Assembly (NCBI GenBank): GCA_023402395.1
Contig: JAEYGI010000053.1
Location: 1-64,000 of the forward strand
From: Bacillota bacterium
GTDB lineage: Bacteria; Bacillota; UBA4882; UBA8346
Direction: 5' to 3'
DNA length: 64,000 bases
Shown: in pieces, positions 1 to 8,044 of the stretch
Layout of the letters: each line of letters begins with the position of its first letter
Numbering within the stretch: position 1 is the first letter of the stretch
Made by a program: the position numbers and the translations under genes
Notes under the pieces: model-generated
Seen by the model: only the letters and a program-made list of their open reading frames with translations
What the model was told of the DNA's origin: nothing
The model's database searches: none

Positions 1-122
1 AAAGATGCCACAGCCTCTCGTCGACTTTTGGGCAATGCCTGGTTCTTTTTCGTTTTTCTTCCCCTTTTCTTTACCTAAAGGTTTCGGCTGAAAGCCGAGG
101 GATTTAACCCCATTTTCGAGAC

Positions 123-228
123 ATTAAATTCAACTTATTTCAGCTGTAATCGGATGAAGCAAATTCCGATTTGATTCATTTGCATTCGGCTTTAAGAATG
201 CAAAGTTAGTAAGATATTTACTTCATCC
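123..228. repeat. Half B repeat followed by a full A repeat
   Basis: Bases 123-138 match the right arm of the B palindrome. Bases 152-228 form an A palindrome: an outer arm GGATGAAGCAAAT pairs with ATTTACTTCATCC (one mismatch), and inside it an 8-bp hairpin TTGCATTC/GAATGCAA encloses the loop ggctttaa. The same outer arms, inner hairpin and loop recur at 9196-9276 and 54385-54469. The rest of bases 1-356 holds no gene I can support. Confidence 0.75.
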
Positions 229-289
229 TATACCAGACCTGACTAATTCGAGCGCCGGGGAGATCCCCCGTTCCGTTCCCCGAGATCAT

Positions 290-330
290 AACGGAGGCCG
301 GCCCAATCGATTTTGGGGCCGGCCTCCGTT
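290..330 (-). terminator. Long hairpin downstream of fabI
   Basis: A perfect 15-bp inverted repeat (AACGGAGGCCGGCCC and its complement) with a 10-11 base loop lies 27 bases past the fabI stop. It lacks a strong T-run, so it may be a 3'-end stabiliser or a weak terminator rather than a classical intrinsic terminator. Confidence 0.5.
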
Positions 331-356
331 ACGCAGCCAAACAGGATAGGCTACCG

Positions 357-1130
357 CTAAACTCCCATCATATGATACCCGCAATCCACATGCAGCACTT
401 CTCCGGTAATCCCGCGCGACAAGTCGCTCAGCAGGTACAGCGCGGCGCCGCCTACATCTTCCTGGTTGATCCCCCGCCCCAGCGGCGTCTTTACGGCCAC
501 TTCCTCCAGGAGGTTCCCGAAATTTTTGATTCCTTTGGCGGAAATCGTTTTGATCGGGCCAGCGGAGATGGCGTTCACCCGGATCCCTTGGGGCCCGAGA
601 TCGCCCGCCAGATATCGGACGCTGGCTTCCAGCGCCGCCTTGGCCACTCCCATCACGTTATAGCCCGGAATCACCCGTTCCGCTCCAATATAAGAAAGGG
701 TGACCACTCCGCCCCCCTCGCTCATCAATTCCCGGGCCGCCCGGCAGAGGGCAATCAGCGAATAGACGCTGACATTCAGCGCGTGGGCGAATCCGTCCCG
801 CGAGGTTTCAACAAAGCCATGCTGAATATCCTCGGCCTTGGCATGGGCAATGGCGTGAACCAGGCCATGAATGACTCCGAACCGGGACTTAAGTTCAGTG
901 AATAGCGCCGTGATTTCAGCGTCGGAACCGACATCGCACCGGAACAGCGGAAAATCGCCGAGCGTTTTGATGAGTTCCGACACTTGCTCCATCTCCCGCT
1001 CGCTCTGGACGGTGAAGATCAGGTTGGCTCCGGCCTCGGCCGCGGCTTGGGCAATCCCCCAGGCGATGCTCCACCGGTTCCGGACGCCCATGATCACGAT
1101 GGTTTTATCCCGCAATAGCGAATTGATCAC
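357..1130 (-). CDS. fabI: Enoyl-[acyl-carrier-protein] reductase FabI
   Basis: Likely catalyses the NADH-dependent last reduction of each cycle of type II fatty acid elongation in the cytoplasm. The N-terminal nucleotide-binding segment GVRNRWSIAWGIA matches the divergent SDR glycine-rich loop of FabI. The Tyr-x6-Tyr-x6-Lys active-site arrangement is visible in YIGAERVIPGYNVMGVAK. About 257 residues is normal for the family. I chose the GTG at 1130 over the ATG at 1172 because AAGGGGAG lies just upstream at about 1136-1143 and the extra residues are not family-like. It stands alone, with a hairpin downstream. Confidence 0.93.
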   Translation of the reverse strand: MINSLLRDKTIVIMGVRNRWSIAWGIAQAAAEAGANLIFTVQSEREMEQVSELIKTLGDFPLFRCDVGSDAEITALFTELKSRFGVIHGLVHAIAHAKAEDIQHGFVETSRDGFAHALNVSVYSLIALCRAARELMSEGGGVVTLSYIGAERVIPGYNVMGVAKAALEASVRYLAGDLGPQGIRVNAISAGPIKTISAKGIKNFGNLLEEVAVKTPLGRGINQEDVGGAALYLLSDLSRGITGEVLHVDCGYHMMGV

Positions 1131-1280
1131 TGTTCTCTCCCCTTTTCCCCGGCAAAGACATCTTTCGTTCACGCCAAGTATGCCAAAAACGGCAAGGATT
1201 TATGGGCGCCTTTAAAAGCATTGTAACCGGCACCGGCTCCAGTAACCAACGAAGATCCGGCGTCACTCCGGCCGGAAATC

Positions 1281-2342
1281 TTACTTCAGCGGCTGATGAA
1301 GCTCAGCCTCACACAACGCCATCAACGCCAGGCCCTGGGTAAAGGGGGTCACTTCATAGGGCACCTTGTTATACTCCGCCACCGTGGCGAAGATCGGCGT
1401 TCCGCCCGACCCAAGGGTTACGTTGCCCTGATCGTCGATCTTGGATACCAGCGCCTCAATGGCCTTGGCCGCCATCGGCCGGTATTTGGGGTCGAGGTAG
1501 CCGAGCCGGATGCCTTTCAAGATACCGTAGGCGACTCCGGCGGTCACCGACGACTCCGGATAGGTGGCGGGATCGTCGAGTACGGTATGCCAGAAGCCGT
1601 CGGGCCGCTGCAGTTTGGCGAGGGATTCCACCTGATCGTTCAGCCGCTTCAGGAATCCGGCCCGTTCCGGGAAATCGAAATCGAGCAGTTCCAAAACTTC
1701 CACCATACCGGCGGTGATCCAGCAATTGCCCCGGCCCCATTTAACTCCCATGAACCGTTTTTCAACATCGTGCCAGCCATGGTAAAACAGCCCCGACTCC
1801 GGATCCATCAAATGTTGGCCGTGCAGCTCGATCTGGCGGATGGCCTCCTGGCGGTAATTCTCATTGTTTAATTCCAGGCCGCGCTTGACCAGATAGAGAA
1901 TGGCCATGAACAGCGTATCCGCCCAAATCTGATCCGGCCGGTGCTTGCCGATGACCGTATGCGACAGCGCGCCGCAGGGCGTCCGCAACCCGAAATACGC
2001 CAGATAAATGTCGAAGAAGCGGAACAGTTGATCGTATTTGGTTTCGCCGTACTTTTGGGCCAAATTGAACACGGCGAGCATGGGGGAGGTGGTATTGATA
2101 TTGATGCTGTCGATGCGGTGATCGATTCGCGTATCGATCCAGGCCTTAATCCGGTTAGGGACGCTCTCGTCCTCCAAAAGCTCATAGGCTTTCCAGACTC
2201 CGTAAAACGCGACCCCGATCTGCCAGTCCCATCTTCCCCACCGCAACGAGGCGGGGTCGGCGGCGTCCTCCACCGAATACTTGAATGCCAGCTTGAGCGT
2301 ACGCTCGCATACTCTTTCGATCAGTTGGCGGTTTTCAGCCAT
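1281..2342 (-). CDS. GH88/GH105-family unsaturated rhamnogalacturonyl hydrolase
   Basis: A 353-residue (alpha/alpha)6-barrel glycoside hydrolase. Family marks are IWADTLFM, with the Asp expected to act in hydration of the unsaturated uronyl residue, then WGRGNCWITAGM and the repeated Trp/Gly-rich helices. Known members (YteR, YesR) remove 4,5-unsaturated galacturonic acid from pectin fragments left by lyases. No signal peptide is visible, so it should act in the cytoplasm on imported oligosaccharides. ATG at 2342 follows ATGGAGGTCATGAG. The secreted PL9-type lyase at 15.6 kb fits the same pathway. Substrate within GH88/105 cannot be set from sequence alone. Confidence 0.85.
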   Translation of the reverse strand: MAENRQLIERVCERTLKLAFKYSVEDAADPASLRWGRWDWQIGVAFYGVWKAYELLEDESVPNRIKAWIDTRIDHRIDSININTTSPMLAVFNLAQKYGETKYDQLFRFFDIYLAYFGLRTPCGALSHTVIGKHRPDQIWADTLFMAILYLVKRGLELNNENYRQEAIRQIELHGQHLMDPESGLFYHGWHDVEKRFMGVKWGRGNCWITAGMVEVLELLDFDFPERAGFLKRLNDQVESLAKLQRPDGFWHTVLDDPATYPESSVTAGVAYGILKGIRLGYLDPKYRPMAAKAIEALVSKIDDQGNVTLGSGGTPIFATVAEYNKVPYEVTPFTQGLALMALCEAELHQPLK

Positions 2343-2433
2343 CTCATGACCTCCATTCGTTGATTTGCATTCCCATCCGCATTGAGTCCGGCGCCACGGC
2401 CCCGGTTAGATTTTACCGTGAAGGGGGGCGCCG

Positions 2434-3792
2434 TCAGTCAATCACTTTCGCGATCAGTCCGTCCAGGACACCCAGTTCGTTGGCAAGGTTGAAGACCGAG
2501 TACCGTTTGCGGTAGTCCTTGGCGCAGATCAGGGCATCCTCCAGCAAGCTCCGGTCGATTCCCACCTCCGCCGCGCTACCGGGAAAGCCGATCCGGCGGT
2601 AGGTGTCCATCAGTTGCCGCCACGACGGCAGCACCGTCGCCAGTTCCGCCCGCAGCCGCTCCCGGTTTCCCAGAAACGCGTCGATGCGGCGGAGCTGTTC
2701 TTGATCGTCGAGGTAGATATCGGGGTTTTCCCGGATGATGGTCCGGCCGAAGGACGCGCCGTACTTCTGCAGCACCAGTTGTTCGACGGCCGCCCGCGAC
2801 GGGCGCTTCGCCACAACAGCCCCCTTGTCCAGGCCGGCGAAGTCCAATCGAAGGAACTCTTCGAAAAACCGGAGCACATAGCCGGTGGCGACCCCGACCG
2901 ACAGACCGTGGCTCAGCGCTTTCTCATGCCGCAACAGCTTCATCATCTCCCAATAATGGGCCATGTTATGTTCGACCGAGGCGACCGGCCGGGTGTTGCC
3001 GATGATTAGAATTGATAATCCGGCCAGGACCAGCGCTTCCAACAGGCTTTGAATTCCGGCCGCGGTCTGATTGCGAATCGCTTCCGCGTTGGCGACGCAG
3101 TTGGCCACCGCCTGGTTCACCAGTTCCACGCAGACCGGGCAATAGTCCTCACCGTTGATCACCCGGCCCAGGATCCAGTCGGCGACCGCGATATATTTGC
3201 CGATTACGTCGCCGAAGCCGGCCAGGGTCATTTCATAAGGCGCCTGGCGGATGATCTCCAGATCGCAGATGAGCGTTTTGGGATAGGTGGACGGTTTGTT
3301 GACCTTCAGTCCGTTGTGAAGCAACGGCGCGACCACCGAGACATAGCCGTCCATTGAGGCGGCCGTGCCGATGCTGACAAACGGCTTCCCGGTCGTAAAC
3401 GCCACATAACGTGTGGTATCGGTGACCGTGCCCGAACCGACCGCCACCAGGAACTCGATGGAACTGTCCAGATTCAGCAATACCTCGCCCAGGGCCGACT
3501 GATCCGGCTCCAGCGATTCCTCCCGTTCCAGAAGCGACAGCTTGACTTGGAACCCGGCCTCTTGCAAATAGCGCTCCACCCGGCTGCCCGCCACTTGATA
3601 GGTGATATTGTCCGCCACCAGCAGGGCGTGGGTTCCGTAATTGCCTTTTTTGATGTAAGCGGCGCAATTTTTGAGAATGTCGGTCCCGACGTAGATGTCG
3701 ATCTCGGGCCGGTTATGGGGCAGATTGCAGTTGCAATCGATCGGGGGCAGGATTAGCCGCTGATCGCGGTCATAAGTAATCTTAATCGCCAT
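2434..3792 (-). CDS. araM: sn-Glycerol-1-phosphate dehydrogenase AraM/EgsA family
   Basis: Reduces dihydroxyacetone phosphate to sn-glycerol-1-phosphate, the archaeal-type stereoisomer; in Bacillus this feeds heptaprenylglyceryl phosphate. Family marks are VGSGTVTDTTRY (NAD(P)-binding glycine turn), SIGTAASMDGYVS, and the metal-site segments GFGDVIGK and HEKALSHGLSVG. At 452 residues it is longer than Bacillus AraM (about 394), with extra C-terminal sequence. The ATG follows CGGAGG. It is the only gene behind a consensus promoter and a leader terminator (3852-3947), which suggests conditional read-through. Confidence 0.88.
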   Translation of the reverse strand: MAIKITYDRDQRLILPPIDCNCNLPHNRPEIDIYVGTDILKNCAAYIKKGNYGTHALLVADNITYQVAGSRVERYLQEAGFQVKLSLLEREESLEPDQSALGEVLLNLDSSIEFLVAVGSGTVTDTTRYVAFTTGKPFVSIGTAASMDGYVSVVAPLLHNGLKVNKPSTYPKTLICDLEIIRQAPYEMTLAGFGDVIGKYIAVADWILGRVINGEDYCPVCVELVNQAVANCVANAEAIRNQTAAGIQSLLEALVLAGLSILIIGNTRPVASVEHNMAHYWEMMKLLRHEKALSHGLSVGVATGYVLRFFEEFLRLDFAGLDKGAVVAKRPSRAAVEQLVLQKYGASFGRTIIRENPDIYLDDQEQLRRIDAFLGNRERLRAELATVLPSWRQLMDTYRRIGFPGSAAEVGIDRSLLEDALICAKDYRKRYSVFNLANELGVLDGLIAKVID

Positions 3793-3851
3793 AATTTCAA
3801 AACCTCCGTTTTTTGATAGATATGCCGCAATAGGTTCTGGGGCCGCGTTGC

Positions 3852-3890
3852 AAAAAAAGACTAAACAAGCGGTAAGCCACTTATTTAGTC
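3852..3890 (-). terminator. Leader terminator or attenuator upstream of araM
   Basis: On the minus strand a hairpin with arms GACTAAA..GG and CC..TTTAGTC (two internal mismatches, loop of 4) is followed directly by seven Ts. It lies about 60 bases before the araM start and about 45 bases after the expected transcription start. An upstream AGTCC could pair with the GGACT at the base of the hairpin and compete with it. A mini-ORF of eight codons (MSPESKED) ends inside the hairpin, but it has no clear ribosome site. Confidence 0.7.
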
Positions 3891-3941
3891 CTCTTTGCTC
3901 TCTGGACTCATTATGCTGAACTGGATCGATTTTACGCTTTA

Positions 3942-3970
3942 ATTATAGGACGATCGGCCCCGGTTGTCAA
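3942..3970 (-). promoter_or_regulatory. Perfect sigma-70/sigma-A promoter for araM
   Basis: On the minus strand TTGACA (3970-3965), a 17-base spacer and TATAAT (3947-3942) form an exact consensus housekeeping promoter. Transcription should start near 3935, giving a leader of about 140 bases with the terminator hairpin inside it. Confidence 0.88.
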
Positions 3971-4163
3971 TGTTTTGCCAAGACGCCCCTTGCGCGGAGG
4001 ACTCCCCGTTCCCAATCCCATCAAGCTACGCTGTAGTGTTATGGAGCAGGTAAACCTTATCCTATCTTGTATATGGAATTGAGGAAAACAACTATATCGG
4101 GATAGGCATTTACTATATACATGCATCAGATGCGACCGGCTGTTCAAGCAGTGCCGATTGGGG

Positions 4164-4169
4164 TATAAT
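4164..4169 (+). promoter_or_regulatory. -10 element upstream of the mntA/hepT pair
   Basis: TATAAT sits 39 bases before the mntA start. A TGTTCA hexamer 17 bases further upstream is only a weak -35. Spacing to the gene allows a short leader with the AAAGGGGTGG ribosome site. Confidence 0.5.
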
Positions 4170-4207
4170 GACAATAGAAACCATTACGCAAAAGGGGTGG
4201 CGATACA

Positions 4208-4498
4208 ATGAAATTAAAAGCGTTAGTGGAAAGCAAAAAAAGTGATATATTCGCTGCTGCGGCTCGCTATGGCGCTTATAATGTTCGTGTCTTTGGCTCC
4301 GTTGCCCGTGGTGATGATGATGAAAACAGCGATATTGATTTTCTCGTTGAGCTGGAGCCTGGCCGTAGTCTGCTGGACTTAGGCGGGCTGCTAATAGAGT
4401 TGCAGGAACTCTTAGGCTGCTCGGTTGATGTCGTAACGGAAAACGGGCTTAAAGAGCGTATCCGGGCGCAAGTGCTCAGTGAGGTGGTCAGCCTGTGA
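4208..4498 (+). CDS. mntA: MntA-type minimal nucleotidyltransferase antitoxin
   Basis: A 96-residue protein with the polymerase-beta nucleotidyltransferase core: FGSVARGD (GSxxxGxxxxxSDxD family) followed by NSDIDFLVE, whose two Asp residues bind metal. In type VII toxin-antitoxin systems MntA transfers AMP to a tyrosine of HepT and so neutralises it. It overlaps hepT by four bases (GTGA), so translation is probably coupled. RBS AAAGGGGTGG. The function is inferred from the family and the pairing. Confidence 0.88.
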   Translation: MKLKALVESKKSDIFAAAARYGAYNVRVFGSVARGDDDENSDIDFLVELEPGRSLLDLGGLLIELQELLGCSVDVVTENGLKERIRAQVLSEVVSL

Positions 4499-4821
4499 GA
4501 AAACCGGAAGAGCGGCTGCTTGATATGCTGGAAGCGCTGCAGCGTATTGAGAAATATGCCGTCAGAGGCCGCCGGGCTTTTATTGACGACGAACTCATTC
4601 AAACCTATGTCGTTCATAATCTGCAGATTTTCGGGGAAGCTGCGTTTAAGCTTTCTGCTGAATACCGGCAACAGCACCCGGAAATCCCCTGGGTAAAAAT
4701 AATGGGTATGCGTCATATTCTGGTTCATGATTACTTCCAAATTGATTTGGAGATTGTTTGGGCGGTTGTCGAGAGGGAACTGCCGGTACTGAAAGAAAAA
4801 CTCCAGGAATTAGTCCGCTGA
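4495..4821 (+). CDS. hepT: HepT-like (DUF86) toxin
   Basis: 108 residues, all-helical HEPN fold. The HEPN RNase motif is present as MRHILVHDYF: an Arg-x4-His arrangement with a following Tyr, the residue that partner MntA adenylylates in studied systems. The Tyr also implies that AMPylation can occur. It starts at a GTG overlapping the mntA stop. Together they form a complete MntA/HepT module, which may act as a toxin-antitoxin or phage-defence unit. Confidence 0.87.
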   Translation: MRKPEERLLDMLEALQRIEKYAVRGRRAFIDDELIQTYVVHNLQIFGEAAFKLSAEYRQQHPEIPWVKIMGMRHILVHDYFQIDLEIVWAVVERELPVLKEKLQELVR

Positions 4822-4981
4822 ACGAGTGGGACTGATATAAGCTGGGGAAAAAGTTGGGGCTTATTTGTTTCTCAAAGGTGGTATAAAACCTTTTCACCAC
4901 GAAGAATATGAAAGATCGTAAAATTTTTTATTCATCGGCTAAATATGGGGAGCCCCTCCCACTCTTCATTCAGTAACTGGA

Positions 4982-5179
4982 TGTGGATATTTAGTTAGTA
5001 AATGTGGATATTCTGTTACTGAATCATTTCATGCGGTAAAAGAATGTGGATATTTTGTTGCTGAATGTGGATATTATGTGGATAAACGAACTATGGGGGT
5101 CACTCCCAATCCACATTTAGTAACTGAATGTGGATATTTTGTAACTAAATGTGGATATTCAGTGACTGAATGTGGATAA
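4982..5179 (+). repeat. 21-bp tandem array of TGTGGATA(T/A) DnaA-box-like motifs
   Basis: TGTGGATAT occurs at 4982, 5003, 5045, 5066, 5129 and 5150, and TGTGGATAA (exact DnaA-box complement) at 5171. All start positions are multiples of 21 bases apart. The missing registers (5024, 5087, 5108) hold degenerate units; 5108 carries an inverted AATCCACA. A further exact TGTGGATAA lies off-register at 5077. The spacer between motifs resembles TTAGTAACTGAA. Nothing else is seen in 4822-5291, which separates hepT from the mutY stop. Confidence 0.85.
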
Positions 5180-5291
5180 CCGGTCGGCGAATGGGAAGAT
5201 TCCATTTCCATTGGTGGATAAGCGACGGCTGACGGCCGATGGTGAAAAGCTCCGCAAGCGGCGCCGGTACTTCCGTCCGGCCGCGGCCGGA

Positions 5292-6371
5292 CTAAGCGCC
5301 GGAGTCCAATTCGCGCACGAACGCGACCCGCGCCAATTTCCGCTCGTCCTCGGGAAAAAACCAGGCTCCGCGCGGCGGAACCAGCGGCGCAATCTCCGGC
5401 TCGTCCCAGGCGGCCTCCCAGATCTCCAGATCCCAGCGCCGGTGGGAAAAGATCTGGGTCGCGGCCTTCAAGAAACGGAACTCCAGGCCCCGGCCCAGCC
5501 ATTGCGCGGTCCAGGCGCGGCCTAGCCCGGACCCGGCATCGGAGGCGGCGAGGAGATTGGGATACTCCCAAAATTCGGCCAGCAATCCTTTGGCGGGCCG
5601 CTGCAATAGCAGTCTTCGCCCGTTCCAGTCGATCCGGAGCGCCACCCGGCGCTCGGCCGGAACCGGCCGGCCGGTCCGTTTGACCGGATAAGTTTCAGGA
5701 TCGCCGGCCGCTCCCTTGCAAAAGGCCCGTACCGGACAGTCCGGGCAGCGGGGGTTACGGGGCAGGCAAATTAAAGCGCCCAATTCCATCAGGCTTTGGG
5801 TGAAATCCCGAGCCCGGCCGGGGATGAAGCGCTCCCGGACCCAGGCGGCGATCATCCGCTGCGCTTTGGCGGTGAAGGCATCCTCCGGCCAGGCCAGCAC
5901 CCGGGTCACCACCCGGATCACATTGCCGTCCACGGCCGGAACCGGCCGGTTGAACGCAATGCCGGACAAGGAACCGGCCATGTACGGACCGACCCCGGGA
6001 AGCTTGCGCAGGGCGTCCGGATCGTCCGGCACCTGTCCGCCGTAACTGGCGGCCACCTCCCTGACGCCCTGCTGCAACAATCGGGCCCGGCGATAATAAC
6101 CCAAGCCCTCCCATTCCTTCAACACCTCCGCTTCCGGCGCTTCGGCCAGCGCGGCGATGGTCGGAAACCGCTCCAAAAAGCGGTGGTAATACGGGATCAC
6201 CGTTTCCACCCGGGTCTGCTGGAGCATGACCTCGGAGACCCAGATCGCGTAAGGATCGGTGGTCTGCCGCCAGGGCAGCGGCCGGGCGTTCGCCCCGTAC
6301 CAGTCCAGCAAAGCCCGGCTAAATGAATCGGAGGTTACTCCGCGAATATCTTCTTCCATCGGTTTGGTCAT
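5292..6371 (-). CDS. mutY: A/G-specific adenine DNA glycosylase MutY
   Basis: Removes adenine mispaired with 8-oxoguanine. The order is an N-terminal helix-hairpin-helix glycosylase domain with SEVMLQQTRV (catalytic Glu), LPGVGPYMAG (HhH) and VDGNVIRV (catalytic Asp). It is followed by the [4Fe-4S] ligand set Cys-x6-Cys-x2-Cys-x5-Cys (CLPRNPRCPDCPVRAFC) and a C-terminal Nudix-like 8-oxoG recognition domain. 359 residues is typical. The ATG follows GGGAGCGAAAA. It probably shares a transcript with the HD-GYP gene upstream (gap 21 bases). Confidence 0.94.
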   Translation of the reverse strand: MTKPMEEDIRGVTSDSFSRALLDWYGANARPLPWRQTTDPYAIWVSEVMLQQTRVETVIPYYHRFLERFPTIAALAEAPEAEVLKEWEGLGYYRRARLLQQGVREVAASYGGQVPDDPDALRKLPGVGPYMAGSLSGIAFNRPVPAVDGNVIRVVTRVLAWPEDAFTAKAQRMIAAWVRERFIPGRARDFTQSLMELGALICLPRNPRCPDCPVRAFCKGAAGDPETYPVKRTGRPVPAERRVALRIDWNGRRLLLQRPAKGLLAEFWEYPNLLAASDAGSGLGRAWTAQWLGRGLEFRFLKAATQIFSHRRWDLEIWEAAWDEPEIAPLVPPRGAWFFPEDERKLARVAFVRELDSGA

Positions 6372-6392
6372 TTTTCGCTCCCAGCCACCCGC

Positions 6393-7466
6393 TCAACCGG
6401 CGTCGGGGATATAGTTCTTCGGATCCCGTTGCACTTCAGCCACTTCGAACTCGGGATTGTGATAAATATCAACCACTTCGCCGCGGAGCGGCCCGTCGGT
6501 CAGTTCAGCCAGACACTGCCCCCGGGAAACACAGATCACCACTCCCTGCAGGCCGTTCTCGAACCTCAGCAGGCTGCCGGTAGGATAAGCCGCCACTACC
6601 TCAAGCAAGCACTCCACGGCGTTCCGGTCGTATTTACGATCCGCGCCGCGCAATATTTCGCGAAGCGCCAGCACCGGGGGGCGCGCCATCTGATAAACCC
6701 GGTTCGAGGTCATCGCGTCAAAGACATCGGCAACCGCGACGATCTTCGAGAAGCGGTGAATGCTCTTCCCGGCGATTCCTTTCGGATAGCCGCTGCCGTC
6801 CTCCCGCTCGTGATGCTGCAGGGCGATATGGGCCGGCACGTAGCTGTTGACCACTTTATCCTTTAAGATCTCGAACCCCTTTCTGGCATGCTCTTTCATC
6901 ACCAGAAACTCGTCGGGATCGAGCCGGGCCGGCTTATTCAAAATCCGCTGATCGATCATGATCTTGCCGATATCGTGGAGCATGGCTCCGGTCCCCAGCA
7001 GTTCCAAATCGGAACGGGAATGGTTCTGCCGCGATCCGATCAGCAGCGACAGGATCGTTACATTCAGCGAATGGGTATAGGTGTAATTGTCATGGCTGTT
7101 GATATCCACCAGATTATAAACAACCCGGTTGTCGCGGAGGATCTCGTTCAACACTTCCTCCACCGCTTTCCGGACCTTGGTGATCTTCAATTCCCCTTCC
7201 TGCTGGGCCTGCTTGATAGTGGACTTCAGCACCTGAATGGCCTTGATTTTGGTCTCGTCCTTCACCGGCTGTAACAGCAGGTCTTCCTGGCTGGGAGCGG
7301 TATCGCAGATACACAAGTAATTAAAATTCAGCTTGCGGAGCTTCTCTATATAATTGGCCTTTAATACCGTATAAGCGCCAAGTAAAATCTTGCCGTCTTC
7401 CTCCCGGTAGATGGTCTTTCCCAGCAGCATCCCCGGCTTCACATTGTCAATCGGAATCATCCGCAA
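6393..7466 (-). CDS. HD-GYP domain protein, probable cyclic-di-GMP phosphodiesterase
   Basis: The C-terminal half carries the HD-GYP signature: HDIGKIMID, HHEREDGSGYPKGI, and the downstream VADVFDAMTSNRVY. Such proteins hydrolyse c-di-GMP. The N-terminal 130 residues (MIPIDNVKPGM...) match a domain often found ahead of HD-GYP in Firmicutes, with no obvious receiver or membrane segment. I place the start at TTG 7466, ten bases from GGAGG (7477-7481); an ATG two codons later is too far from it. The longer frame to 7547 lacks a ribosome site. Confidence 0.86.
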   Translation of the reverse strand: MRMIPIDNVKPGMLLGKTIYREEDGKILLGAYTVLKANYIEKLRKLNFNYLCICDTAPSQEDLLLQPVKDETKIKAIQVLKSTIKQAQQEGELKITKVRKAVEEVLNEILRDNRVVYNLVDINSHDNYTYTHSLNVTILSLLIGSRQNHSRSDLELLGTGAMLHDIGKIMIDQRILNKPARLDPDEFLVMKEHARKGFEILKDKVVNSYVPAHIALQHHEREDGSGYPKGIAGKSIHRFSKIVAVADVFDAMTSNRVYQMARPPVLALREILRGADRKYDRNAVECLLEVVAAYPTGSLLRFENGLQGVVICVSRGQCLAELTDGPLRGEVVDIYHNPEFEVAEVQRDPKNYIPDAG

Positions 7467-7635
7467 GTTCTGTTGACCTCCTTCGATTCCGCCGTCACGA
7501 ACCGGTTTTCCGACAATAAAAGGGCGTACCCTTTGGAAACGCCCCAACTGATTTGCGCATTGATCGCCCGGTATCTTTTACGATATAAGCTGCGCCAATC
7601 CCATCCATGTATTGCACCGCAACCCGAATTGGTTT

Positions 7636-7689
7636 CCTCATGCCCGGTTTTCGGGACATGACGCGATTCGAAATTTAATCCAACTTATA
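7636..7689. repeat. B-family palindromic repeat, left arm decayed
   Basis: The inner hairpin TCATG-CCCG/CGGG-A-CATGA and right arm AATTTAATCCAACTTATA match the B elements at 11531-11614 and 54480-54561. The expected left arm (ATAAGTTGAATTAAATT) is not recognisable. Confidence 0.65.
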
Positions 7690-7997
7690 CGGCTAAATTT
7701 ATTATCGGAGGGTAACGCCGCTATCTTTAGCGCTGATTTACCGCGCCATGTTCCAAAGAGCCTGCTATCCCCTCCGGCTCAGAGCCGGTTGCTTCACCGG
7801 CATCGAACCGCCCCTGGCGGACGGGCACCGCCATCGGCCGATTATCGCCGGATAGATTATACCATTAAAATTCGCTTAATTCCAGGCTTTATTGCCAATA
7901 CCAACTCATTTTGGGCGTTTTTCGCCTTCGCGCGAATCACGCGTCCGGTTCAACGACAATTACCTGGGGCTCCCGCCCCGGCCCATGGCCTCCAATC

Positions 7998-8022
7998 AAA
8001 AAAGACCCGTCCGGGTCTTTTT
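7998..8022 (-). terminator. Bidirectional-looking terminator after the oxidoreductase gene
   Basis: AAAAAGACCCG/CGGGTCTTTTT with a minimal loop; on the minus strand it ends in five to six Ts and lies 23 bases beyond the oxidoreductase stop at 8045. Confidence 0.85.
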
Positions 8023-8044
8023 AACCACGCTTTTCGGCGCGCTC

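Larger units (their letters stand above)
7467..8044. other. Gene-free spacer upstream of the HD-GYP gene
   Basis: No supported coding sequence. It contains a weak hairpin GGGCGT/ACGCCC with four Ts on the minus strand (7523-7545), a B repeat (7636-7689) and the terminator at 7998-8022. The stretch 7700-7990 shows no feature I recognise. Confidence 0.6.

Noticed and set aside
3792..3935. T-box or known riboswitch in the araM leader
   Set aside because: The T-box sequence (GGGTGGnACCGCG) and other known conserved blocks are absent.
3932..4174. Minus-strand frame of 80 codons upstream of araM
   Set aside because: It runs through the consensus promoter and has no ribosome site or family similarity.
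4982..5179. Possible CRISPR array
   Set aside because: The units are 21 bp with no separate unique spacers, and no cas gene is near.
5074..5571. Minus-strand frame overlapping the mutY end and the 21-bp array
   Set aside because: It is an alternative frame of mutY; its YPHSVTE-like repeats simply reflect the DNA repeat.
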